NCBI RefSeq assembly: GCF_003390375.1
Contig: NZ_QUOT01000001.1
Span: 3,968,001 to 4,032,000 of the forward strand
DNA length: 64,000 nt
Reading direction: 5' to 3'
From: Thalassotalea euphylliae
GTDB taxonomy: Bacteria; Pseudomonadota; Gammaproteobacteria; Enterobacterales; Alteromonadaceae
The translations under genes were made by a program, and so were the position numbers. Shown here piece by piece: positions 8,912 through 16,246 of this stretch (its first letter is position 1; the number at the start of each line of letters is the position of its first letter). Under the pieces are notes generated by a model. That model ran no database searches. It was not told the origin of the DNA and saw only the letters and a program-made list of their open reading frames with translations.

Positions 8912-9975
8912 CCGAACCGACTAAATTTCAGCAACAAATCCTTTTTGAAGAGCAAGAATTTAAAGAGGGTGAGCTTAGTGCAAAAGCATCTACTGAGCAT
9001 GAGGTAGGTAAAACGTTACCTTCAGTATCAGAACAAATTATTGTCGATAATGATGACTGGCAAGCTCAGCAAGCTGAACTTGATGAATCGCTAGCCATCG
9101 AACAAGAGGTGGTGACGAGTAAACCCTCATGGCTTTGGCGATTATTTGCGGTGGCGCTAGTAGGCGTTATCAGCATCGAATTGGTCGAATTTTTTGCAAC
9201 AGGTATCACTGAATCACCTGTAACTACTGCGCTTTACGGTGTGCTTTTGGGAATTGCTGCGATATTGGGCGGCAGTGCTGCCTATAAAGAATTGATTGGC
9301 CTAAGCCAATTAAAAAGTCGTGACAAACTGCGCGAACAATTGCGCCAGCTACAAAACACTAGTAGCCAAGGGCAAGCGCCAAGCGTGCTAGATAAGGTTA
9401 GCCAGCAATTAGCACTTGATTTAAGTGAAGAGCAGCGCCAATGTTGGCAAACAAGTAGCGAGCAGTCTTATAACGATCAAGAATTGTTAGCGCTATACAG
9501 CCGACAAGTGTTAAGTGAAACTGATCAAAAGGCGTTATCAGAAGTGGCTCGTTATTCGTCAGAATCTGTGGTTTTAGTAGCGCTTAGCCCTATTGCGTTG
9601 TTAGATATGGCAATTATGCTGTGGCGCAACTTAACCATGGTTGAAAAAATTGCCGGTTTGTACGGCTTAAAGCTTGGCTATTGGAGTCGTATCAAATTAG
9701 TCAAACAAGTAGTTGGTAATATGATTTACGCTGGTGCGAGTGAAGTGGTGGCTGACATTTCGGCTGATATGCTAGGTGCAGAGCTGCTAGGTCGCCTGTC
9801 TGGTCGACTAGCACAAGGCTTAGGTGCAGGTATGTTAACAGCGCGTTTGGGATTAAAGACCATATACTTGTGCCGTCCGCTGCCTTTTGATGATCAGGCA
9901 CCAAGGCTTTCGCAAGTTAGAAGCGAAGTGATTAGCCAAGTGAAGCAACTCGTTAAGGGGAGTAAGCCCAACTAA
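8908..9975 (+). CDS. ycjF: YcjF-family inner-membrane protein (TIGR01620/DUF697)
   Basis: A 355-residue protein with a charged, acidic N-terminal cytoplasmic stretch, then two membrane helices at about residues 76-95 and 105-125. A third hydrophobic segment (VVLVALSPIALLDMAIMLW) follows, then an Ala/Gly-rich C-terminal DUF697-like region (LGAELLGRLSGRLAQGLGAG). It overlaps ycjX by four bases. The pair is conserved next to psp genes; function unknown, probably linked to envelope stress. Confidence 0.85.
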   Translation: MTEPTKFQQQILFEEQEFKEGELSAKASTEHEVGKTLPSVSEQIIVDNDDWQAQQAELDESLAIEQEVVTSKPSWLWRLFAVALVGVISIELVEFFATGITESPVTTALYGVLLGIAAILGGSAAYKELIGLSQLKSRDKLREQLRQLQNTSSQGQAPSVLDKVSQQLALDLSEEQRQCWQTSSEQSYNDQELLALYSRQVLSETDQKALSEVARYSSESVVLVALSPIALLDMAIMLWRNLTMVEKIAGLYGLKLGYWSRIKLVKQVVGNMIYAGASEVVADISADMLGAELLGRLSGRLAQGLGAGMLTARLGLKTIYLCRPLPFDDQAPRLSQVRSEVISQVKQLVKGSKPN

Positions 9976-9990
9976 CGTGTTTTTTCTCCT

Positions 9991-10008
9991 TGTATACAAT
10001 ATTGTACG
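9991..10008 (+). promoter_or_regulatory. weak TyrR-box-like site upstream of phhA
   Basis: TGTATA-N6-TGTACG resembles the TyrR consensus TGTAAA-N6-TTTACA, with a good left half and a poor right half. It lies 112 bases before phhA, where the TyrR homologue PhhR activates phhA in Pseudomonas. The match alone is weak. Confidence 0.28.
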
Positions 10009-10119
10009 GTTTTTCATCACCTCAGTTTCCCATCAAACTTCCCAAATTTAGTTGAGTTCACATAATATGAGCTCAGCTAATGTGGTTTACTGCAATATAA
10101 AATTTAAAAGGTTAGTAGT

Positions 10120-10947
10120 ATGGGGAAGGCGACGAAATACGTTTCCAAAAAAGCCGACGACAATGGGTTTATTCACTGGAGTGAAGAAGAAAACCAAACG
10201 TGGCAAGCACTGATTGAGCGTCAACTTGCTTGCGTTCAAGGCAAGGCATGTGATGAGTATATGCAGGGGCTTGAGAAATTAAATTTACCGAGCAACCGCA
10301 TTCCACAACTCAGTGAAGTTAACCAAGTGCTTATGGCTGAAACTGGCTGGCAATGTGCACAAGTGCCAGCGCTCATTGGTTTTGGTGAGTTCTTCCGCTT
10401 ACTGTCAGAAAAGAAGTTTCCTGTGGCGACGTTTATTCGTTCGAAGGAAGAATTCGACTACTTGCAAGAGCCTGATATCTTTCACGAAATATTTGGTCAT
10501 TGTGCCATGCTCACTAACCCTGCTTTTGCCAACTTTACGCAGGCCTACGGCCAACTTGGCTTGAACGCAAGTAAAGAAGAGAGAGTGTACCTTGCCCGCC
10601 TTTACTGGTTTACGGTTGAATTCGGTTTAATGCAAACACCTCAGGGGTTACGCATTTATGGTGGTGGTGTTTTGTCTTCGCCAGGTGAAACGGATTATGC
10701 AATGTGTGAGGGTAACGCGGAGCGTCGTTATTTAACAAACGAGGCGCAAGTACTTGATGTGCTTAGAACTCCTTATCGTATCGATATCATGCAGCCAATT
10801 TACTTTATGATTGAGAAAATGTCTGATTTAGACGCTATTCGGGCGCTTGATTTAATGTCGCTTGTTGAACAGGCCAAAGCGCTTGGTTTACATGCGCCAA
10901 AATTCCCGAAAAAGACTCCATCAACACAAGAAAAAATAGCCAGTTAA
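10120..10947 (+). CDS. phhA: Phenylalanine 4-monooxygenase
   Basis: A tetrahydrobiopterin-dependent, non-haem iron enzyme that converts phenylalanine to tyrosine in the cytoplasm. At 275 residues it is the short bacterial form without a regulatory ACT domain. The iron triad is visible: H122 and H127 in FHEIFGH, and E167 in FTVEFGL. Substrate-pocket motifs such as GGGVLSSPGE are present. It is followed after 9 bases by phhB, which regenerates the pterin cofactor, and then by tyrR, which probably controls both. Confidence 0.96.
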   Translation: MGKATKYVSKKADDNGFIHWSEEENQTWQALIERQLACVQGKACDEYMQGLEKLNLPSNRIPQLSEVNQVLMAETGWQCAQVPALIGFGEFFRLLSEKKFPVATFIRSKEEFDYLQEPDIFHEIFGHCAMLTNPAFANFTQAYGQLGLNASKEERVYLARLYWFTVEFGLMQTPQGLRIYGGGVLSSPGETDYAMCEGNAERRYLTNEAQVLDVLRTPYRIDIMQPIYFMIEKMSDLDAIRALDLMSLVEQAKALGLHAPKFPKKTPSTQEKIAS

Positions 10948-10956
10948 GGAATAATC

Positions 10957-11301
10957 ATGACGACAACACTTTCGAAACAGCAGTGTGAAGCCTGCCATGT
11001 TGACGCCCCTAAAGTGAGTGAAGAAGAACTCGCAGTACTGATCAAAGAGATCCCAGACTGGGTTCCACAGGTGCGTGACAGTATCATGATGTTAGAGCGT
11101 GAATATAAATTTAAGAATTATAAACTTGCTTGGGCTTTCGCAAACAAGGTATCTGAGCTGGCTGAGCAAGAATTTCATCACCCAGCCATTTTGCTTGAGT
11201 GGGGAAAAGTAACCGTAACTTGGTGGAGTCATTCTATTAAGGGCCTGCATAAAAATGATTTTATTTGCGCTGCTAAAACCGATTTACTGCTGAGCAATTA
11301 A
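10957..11301 (+). CDS. phhB: Pterin-4a-carbinolamine dehydratase
   Basis: A 114-residue enzyme of the DCoH/PCD family that dehydrates the 4a-hydroxy-pterin produced by PhhA so the cofactor can be recycled. The active-site histidines are visible as EFHHP (H74, H75) and WWSHSIKGL (H92). An AAGGA ribosome site overlaps the end of phhA, and the two genes form an operon. No odd features. Confidence 0.95.
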   Translation: MTTTLSKQQCEACHVDAPKVSEEELAVLIKEIPDWVPQVRDSIMMLEREYKFKNYKLAWAFANKVSELAEQEFHHPAILLEWGKVTVTWWSHSIKGLHKNDFICAAKTDLLLSN

Positions 11302-11329
11302 CGTTTACGTTAACTTTGTACTTTATTAT

Positions 11330-11347
11330 TGTACAAATTAGTTTACA
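11330..11347 (+). promoter_or_regulatory. TyrR box in the phhB-tyrR gap
   Basis: TGTACA-AATTAG-TTTACA matches the consensus TGTAAA-N6-TTTACA at 11 of 12 defined positions and has the exact six-base spacer. It overlaps a second palindrome, TTTGTAC-N9-GTACAAA (11315-11337). Position suggests TyrR autoregulation. Confidence 0.65.
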
Positions 11348-11350
11348 ATA

Positions 11351-11378
11351 GCCTCATCTTTATGATTGAGGCTTTTTT
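11351..11378 (+). terminator. Terminator hairpin abutting the tyrR start codon
   Basis: GCCTCA (11351-11356) pairs with TGAGGC (11367-11372) across a 10-base loop, followed at once by six T. It has the form of an intrinsic terminator for phhAB. The next three bases are the tyrR ATG, and the 3' arm GAGG is the only visible Shine-Dalgarno for tyrR, so the hairpin would also hide that site in any transcript made from upstream. Confidence 0.7.
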
Positions 11379-12932
11379 ATGCGTTTAGAGATCGTATGTG
11401 AAGATCGCGTAGGTGTTGCACAGCAGGTATTGGGTGTATTTGTTGAGCACAAAATCAATATTAAGGGTATTGATGCCGTTACAGAAACCGGCCACATTTT
11501 TGTTCATATTCCAGACTTAGACTTTTCTGAGCTGCAAACCTTTATGCCGCAATTGCGATTACTTGAAGGTGTGAAGGATGTTAAAACTACGCCATTTATG
11601 CCTTCAGAGCGCGAACGCAATGAACTTGCGACCTTAATTCGTACTTTCCCTGATCCTTTTATTTCGATAGATACACGTGGCAATGTTCGTGGTGTTAACG
11701 AAGTGGCGCTATCGATTATCGGTGAAGACCTCAAATCAATCATTGGCGAACCTGCTAGTCAATGGATAAAAGGGTTCAACATCACACGCTGGTTAGAATC
11801 TGGTGATGTACTTGCCCAAACTCAACGCATTAAGTTTAAAGAAGATGATTTTGTGGCAGACATCTTGCCGATTAGTGTGTTTGATGAGCAAGGTCAACCC
11901 GTGATGGCTGGCGCGGTATTTATTTTGAAATCAGAAGCCCGCTTAGGTCAGCAAATTAGCGTTTTCAAACAGCAAAATGATGGCAACTTTGTTGGTATTC
12001 AAGCATCGAGTAGCGCCATGCGTAAGGTGGTACGGGAAGCCAAACGAATGTCTTTGCTGGATTCATCCATGTTGATTGTGGGTGAAACCGGTGTTGGTAA
12101 AGAGTTGATTGCCAAAGCCTGTCATATCGCAAGTGATAGAGCAGAAAGCCCGTTTATGGCATTAAATTGTGCTTCGTTGCCGGACGATGTTGCAGAAACA
12201 GAACTTTTTGGCTGTGGTGCCCAAGCTGGCAACGCACACAAAAAAGGATTATTTGAAACTGCCGACGGCGGTACTATTTTCCTCGATGAAGTGGGGGAAA
12301 TGTCACCTAAACTACAAATTAAGTTACTTCGCGTTATCGAAGATGGCAGTTTTAGACGAGTTGATGATGAGCAAGAAATCAAGGTTAATGTTCGCTTTAT
12401 TAGCTCGACGAACAAAGATTTACTTAGCTTAGTTGCACAGGGTGAGTTTCGCGAAGATCTCTATTATCGACTCAACGTGCTAGGTTTAAACGTACCATCA
12501 CTACGCGATCGCCGAGCAGACATTTTGCCACTTGCTGAGCACTTTATTAATAAAACCGCGCAAATGACGGGTAAGTACAACCTAAAAATGAGTGCAGATT
12601 GTCGCGATTTTATTGAACATTACCCATGGCCAGGCAATGTTAGGCAATTAGAAAATGTTTTGATTCGGGCTGTTTCACTATTGGAAGGCAATGTATTAGA
12701 AACGGAACATTTACAACTGCCTTCTTATACGCGTGAACACGGTTATCTAGAACAGGAGTTTGAAGGTACCTTAGATCAAGCGGTAAAACAGTATGAAGCA
12801 GATATTTTGCGCAAATTGTACCCAGCTTATCCAAGCTCTCGTCAACTGGCGAAGAAACTTGGTTTGAGCCACACCGCGATAGCTAATAAGCTGCGTGAAT
12901 ACGATATCAACAAAAAAACCGTTAAAATATAA
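11379..12932 (+). CDS. tyrR: TyrR-family transcriptional regulator of aromatic amino acid genes
   Basis: A 517-residue regulator with an N-terminal ACT domain (about 1-70), a PAS domain (about 80-190), an AAA+ domain (about 205-430) and a C-terminal helix-turn-helix (SSRQLAKKLGLSHTAIANKL). Walker A is GETGVGKE (235-242). The sigma-54 loop GAFTGA is replaced by GCGAQAG (278-284), as expected for TyrR proteins that act with sigma-70. The start MRLEIVCEDRVGV aligns with E. coli TyrR. It adjoins phhAB and a TyrR box, so control of phenylalanine/tyrosine catabolism and of itself is likely. Confidence 0.94.
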   Translation: MRLEIVCEDRVGVAQQVLGVFVEHKINIKGIDAVTETGHIFVHIPDLDFSELQTFMPQLRLLEGVKDVKTTPFMPSERERNELATLIRTFPDPFISIDTRGNVRGVNEVALSIIGEDLKSIIGEPASQWIKGFNITRWLESGDVLAQTQRIKFKEDDFVADILPISVFDEQGQPVMAGAVFILKSEARLGQQISVFKQQNDGNFVGIQASSSAMRKVVREAKRMSLLDSSMLIVGETGVGKELIAKACHIASDRAESPFMALNCASLPDDVAETELFGCGAQAGNAHKKGLFETADGGTIFLDEVGEMSPKLQIKLLRVIEDGSFRRVDDEQEIKVNVRFISSTNKDLLSLVAQGEFREDLYYRLNVLGLNVPSLRDRRADILPLAEHFINKTAQMTGKYNLKMSADCRDFIEHYPWPGNVRQLENVLIRAVSLLEGNVLETEHLQLPSYTREHGYLEQEFEGTLDQAVKQYEADILRKLYPAYPSSRQLAKKLGLSHTAIANKLREYDINKKTVKI

Positions 12933-13157
12933 GCTTTGTTTAATTTTGAGTGACGAATGTAAATAGCCAATATAACGTTACATCTGGTTACTAAAAGTGA
13001 ACGCTAAGCTACTCTTTTTTTTCGTGTATTTGTTAAACTTTTGCGCATTTACTGGTCTAAAAAGACGAGTATGTAAAGCTAGCTTAGTGATGTCTAGCTA
13101 GCACTTTGACTAAACTTAGTTTTAAGTTAATTCACCAAAGTAGAATGAATTTTATTT

Positions 13158-14132
13158 ATGACAGAATCTCAGCCGTTATCATCAGAAACCTCAGAAAAAC
13201 CAGAAAGTAAATCCAATAGTTTGGCCATTTTATTGGCAGTTATCGTCGCTCTTGGTGCGGCTAGTTACCTTTATTTTTCAGGCGAGAAAACAGTGCCTGC
13301 GCCGACTGAACCGGTTGTTGTACCGCAGCCAGAAGTAGTTGTAGAGCCAGAAGTCCAAGAGGTGATTGAAGAAGTCGTTGAAGTGGCTCCCGAGCCAATA
13401 GTCGAACTACCTCAAATTATTGAAGAGCCTGTTGTTGAAGAAGTACCTAAAGTAGAATTGCCGCTGCTCGATAATAGCGACAGCTGGGTAAAGCAAAAGC
13501 TTTCTGAATTAACTTGGCGTAAAGAGCTACTGAGATTAGTTATTGATGACGACATGGTACGTCGTCTTGTGGTGTTTACTGACAACTTTGCACAAGGCCT
13601 AGTTTCATACGAATACAGCCCACTTACCCAGCCGAAAACTAAGTTTTCTGCGACAGAATTAAACGCTGACACACAGCCAGCTGATACAACCCTAAATTCT
13701 GTTGATAATCTAGATAACAGTAGCGTAAATGCCATGGCGAAGCAGCAATGGCTTTGGAATGATGCTCAGTCGGCACGATTCAAGTTATATGTTGATTTAT
13801 TGCGCTCATTTGAACCAGAGCAACTGGCAACGTGGTACTTTGAGTTGAAGCCATTAATAGATCAAGCTTATGGTGAATTAGGCTATGAAGATCAAGATTT
13901 TACCGAAGTACTCCAAGATGCCTTGGTAAGAGTGTTGGATATGGAGTTTCCTAACGATGATGTCGTTTTAGTTAGACCGAGCGTAATGTACAAATATGCT
14001 GAGCAAGACTTAGAGCAATTACCTGAAGCGGATAAGCTTTTATTGCGAGTAGGCAAAGATAATTTGTTAGTGATTAAATCATTCCTACTTGAATTTAGCG
14101 ACGCCTTAGCTCGCGCCCAAGCCGAGCAGTAA
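13158..14132 (+). CDS. DUF3014 family membrane-anchored protein
   Basis: A 324-residue protein with one N-terminal membrane helix (SLAILLAVIVALGAASYLYF, about residues 23-42). A long Pro/Val/Glu-rich stalk (to about residue 100) precedes a globular periplasmic domain with the DUF3014 hallmarks LLDNSDSWVKQKLSEL and RRLVVFTDNFAQG. Function is unknown in the family. It is a single gene between tyrR and the SRP RNA, with a 225-base upstream gap that holds no clear promoter. The assignment rests on recognised motifs, not a search. Confidence 0.75.
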   Translation: MTESQPLSSETSEKPESKSNSLAILLAVIVALGAASYLYFSGEKTVPAPTEPVVVPQPEVVVEPEVQEVIEEVVEVAPEPIVELPQIIEEPVVEEVPKVELPLLDNSDSWVKQKLSELTWRKELLRLVIDDDMVRRLVVFTDNFAQGLVSYEYSPLTQPKTKFSATELNADTQPADTTLNSVDNLDNSSVNAMAKQQWLWNDAQSARFKLYVDLLRSFEPEQLATWYFELKPLIDQAYGELGYEDQDFTEVLQDALVRVLDMEFPNDDVVLVRPSVMYKYAEQDLEQLPEADKLLLRVGKDNLLVIKSFLLEFSDALARAQAEQ

Positions 14133-14306
14133 GCCACTAGCTGAGCAATAAAGCAATATTAGGGCGCTTGGTGATTGGTTTGGTTAAAAAACCCGCAGAC
14201 GGTGCGATATTGCTAACTAATACTTGCAACTGAATTTTGCATTAGCGATAATTCGCGCCGTTGTTAGATAAGCGTTTGTCCTTAAATTGCTTTGAAAACA
14301 GTTTTA

Positions 14307-14418
14307 TGGTGACCCTTTCGGTCCCTTCGCAATGATACTCTGTTAACCCGGCCAGGCCCGGAAGGGAGCAACCGTAGCAGACGACTCATGTGCCGGAGTG
14401 TGGCTGATTGGGTGACCA
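14307..14418 (+). ncRNA. ffs: Signal recognition particle 4.5S RNA
   Basis: The conserved SRP core is present: GGCCAGGCCCGGAAGGGAGC with the following GCAG and the symmetric-loop strand, closely matching E. coli 4.5S RNA through ATACTCTGTTAACC and TGTGCCGGAGTGTGGCTG. The ends GGTGACCC and GGGTGACCACC can pair into the terminal stem. A pyrimidine-rich, T-rich tract follows (14422-14437) as a likely terminator. Ends are approximate to a few bases. Confidence 0.92.
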
Positions 14419-14597
14419 CCCAATTCTTTCTTTTCTTCGCATTCTTTATTTTACTTTTCGAGCGTTTATTCAAACAGATAAAGTTAGCTTTGTTCATATT
14501 GCACGCTAAATCCACTGTTTTACTCACGACCAAGTACGACCAAGTGCTTGTTATTTAGACGATAAATTTTTATAGTCGGATTAGAGTTCTTTTAATC

Positions 14598-15278
14598 ATG
14601 GAAGATATGGAAAATTTAGCACTTTCAACTCAGCAGTATTTTGAGCTATTACCTGGCAAGCAGTTAGACTTACAATTTACGCACCCTGTAGGACTTCGCC
14701 TGAAAACTTCTCTCGTTGGTTATTCGGTTGGGCAATACATCATTATAAAGCACCCAGAGCCTTCGAAACTGAGCAGTTATCAAGATGTCCTAGTAGCAGG
14801 GAATATGGTGATTGTGCGTTATATTGTTGAGGGTAGCCAAGGGCAATGTTGTGCGTTTAAGTCAACGATTAGGTCGGTAAGTAAGCACCCTTACATTATG
14901 ATCTTTATCGACTTTCCAGCAAGTATAGAAAACCGAGAGCTGCGTAATCATCAACGCTACGTAACCCATTTACCCGCGGCGATTTATGCCAGCAAAGAAA
15001 AGGGTGAAGGACAAGCGCGAATTAACGGTGTCATTAACGATGTCTCTGCAAAAGGTTGTGGTTTTTCGTTTAAATCAAATAACAGTAAGCTGAGTGTTAA
15101 TAAAACCGATATCGTAGTGGTGATTGCTTTATCTGAAGAAGCGAGTCTACATATTCCCGCTAAGGTGTGTAACAGCCGTTATCAGCAAGGTAAGGTTAAT
15201 GTTGGGATTGCGTTTGTTGACGCTGATCAGCAAGTGCAACAGTTATTAGAACATTTGCTGATCGAAAGCGATCGCTAG
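14598..15278 (+). CDS. PilZ-domain protein, YcgR-like (predicted c-di-GMP receptor)
   Basis: A 226-residue cytoplasmic protein. The N-terminal half (about 10-110) looks like the YcgR N-domain fold (PGKQLDLQF, LVGYSVGQYIIIKHP). The C-terminal PilZ domain carries both c-di-GMP-binding motifs: an arginine-containing RNHQRY segment near residue 116 and DVSAKGCGF (D/NxSxxG) near 151. YcgR proteins slow the flagellar motor when c-di-GMP is high; no flagellar genes are nearby, so the target is open. The start may be 14598 or the ATG at 14607; neither has a strong ribosome site. It converges on a ComFB gene. Confidence 0.85.
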   Translation: MEDMENLALSTQQYFELLPGKQLDLQFTHPVGLRLKTSLVGYSVGQYIIIKHPEPSKLSSYQDVLVAGNMVIVRYIVEGSQGQCCAFKSTIRSVSKHPYIMIFIDFPASIENRELRNHQRYVTHLPAAIYASKEKGEGQARINGVINDVSAKGCGFSFKSNNSKLSVNKTDIVVVIALSEEASLHIPAKVCNSRYQQGKVNVGIAFVDADQQVQQLLEHLLIESDR

Positions 15279-15289
15279 GTTCAGGTGAA

Positions 15290-15550
15290 TTAGTGATGCA
15301 CCTTCATAAACTCTAAACCTTTTTGCACAGCAACTTTTACTTTGCTTTCCATTTCAAAACGCTCTGATGCAGGCAAGTAAAACGCCATATCAACTTCGTG
15401 GCGAATGTAACGTGTTGGTAATTGATTTAACACAATACAAGTTAAGTCGGCCATAAAATCACTGTCATATTTATCATCAAGCTTTAGTTCTTTGAACTGC
15501 TCTACGACTAGGTTTTCATAGTAATTATGAATATCGTCAGAAATTTTCAT
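15290..15550 (-). CDS. ComFB-domain protein
   Basis: An 86-residue cytoplasmic protein. The stretch DLTCIVLNQLPTRYIRHEVD and the following MESKVKVAVQKGLEFM match the ComFB (late competence) domain, including the LNxLPxRY core. The zinc-binding cysteines of some ComFB proteins are absent; only one cysteine remains. ComFB proteins have been reported to bind cyclic dinucleotides, and this one lies 12 bases from the end of a convergent PilZ gene, which fits a shared second-messenger theme. Target unknown. Confidence 0.8.
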   Translation of the reverse strand: MKISDDIHNYYENLVVEQFKELKLDDKYDSDFMADLTCIVLNQLPTRYIRHEVDMAFYLPASERFEMESKVKVAVQKGLEFMKVHH

Positions 15551-15572
15551 GCTATTCCTCTGGTTTTTCTAG

Positions 15573-15732
15573 TACCAATTGAATTAAGAAATTGATCAAT
15601 TATGGCGCTGGAAAAAGGTTCATAAGCAAGGCGTTATTTTTTGGTAACTAGTTTTTCTAATTTCAAAAATAACAACGCTGTTAATGAGCGTTTTAACCAG
15701 CCAGAATTATCAAGTACTTATTGAAATTGGTA
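15573..15732. repeat. MITE-like element, family 1 copy A (160 bp)
   Basis: Bounded by TACCAATT and AATTGGTA, with longer imperfect terminal inverted repeats. An internal pair GCGTTATTT/AAATAACAACGC could fold back. It has no coding capacity. A second copy of identical length lies at 36703-36862 and shares most bases, including GGAAAAAGGTTCATAA and CTAATTTCAAAAATAACAAC. Confidence 0.85.
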
Positions 15733-16246
15733 TAATTATTCTGTTTAACCGTAAGCCTAACTTGAGTTGCGTTAAAATGCTAACCAATTTGGCTCTGCTC
15801 CTGCACAAAATTACGTTTTATCAGCTTACTTGATGTGCCAGCAAGCGGTGCACTTGATAAACCAGCAAGGTTGGGGCTATGGCAAATATTGACGAATACA
15901 ATTCAACGATTTAACAGTTAATTAATCATTTGGTCAGTTTTTAACTAAAATCGATCAAAAAGTTACATACTTTTTTTCGGGCTGATTTTTACGTAATCGC
16001 CCTCATTTATTTTGTTTTACACGCTTTTTCCGATAAAAAACCGAATTGCTCCCACAAAACGCATACTCACGGTATGTGAATAAAAACTCACTTAATTAAG
16101 CCCTCTTGAAGCCCGGGTGATTTTGTGAATAATTGCCCGCCCCAATGAGCCCAAGCTGCTATATCAGCAGATATTCGTTGGTAACTTCAAAAAGATAAAA
16201 CACTAATTTAATGGTGCATAAATATGCGCTGTACATGGGATAAAAT
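15733..16246. other. Intergenic region upstream of the first TonB receptor
   Basis: A 514-base AT-rich stretch without a supported gene. It must hold the promoter of the receptor at 16247 but no convincing -35/-10 pair or Fur box was found. The receptor is preceded by GGGA about six bases from its ATG. Confidence 0.5.

Noticed and set aside
14282..14533. An 83-codon minus-strand frame
   Set aside because: It lies across the SRP RNA and reflects that gene's sequence.
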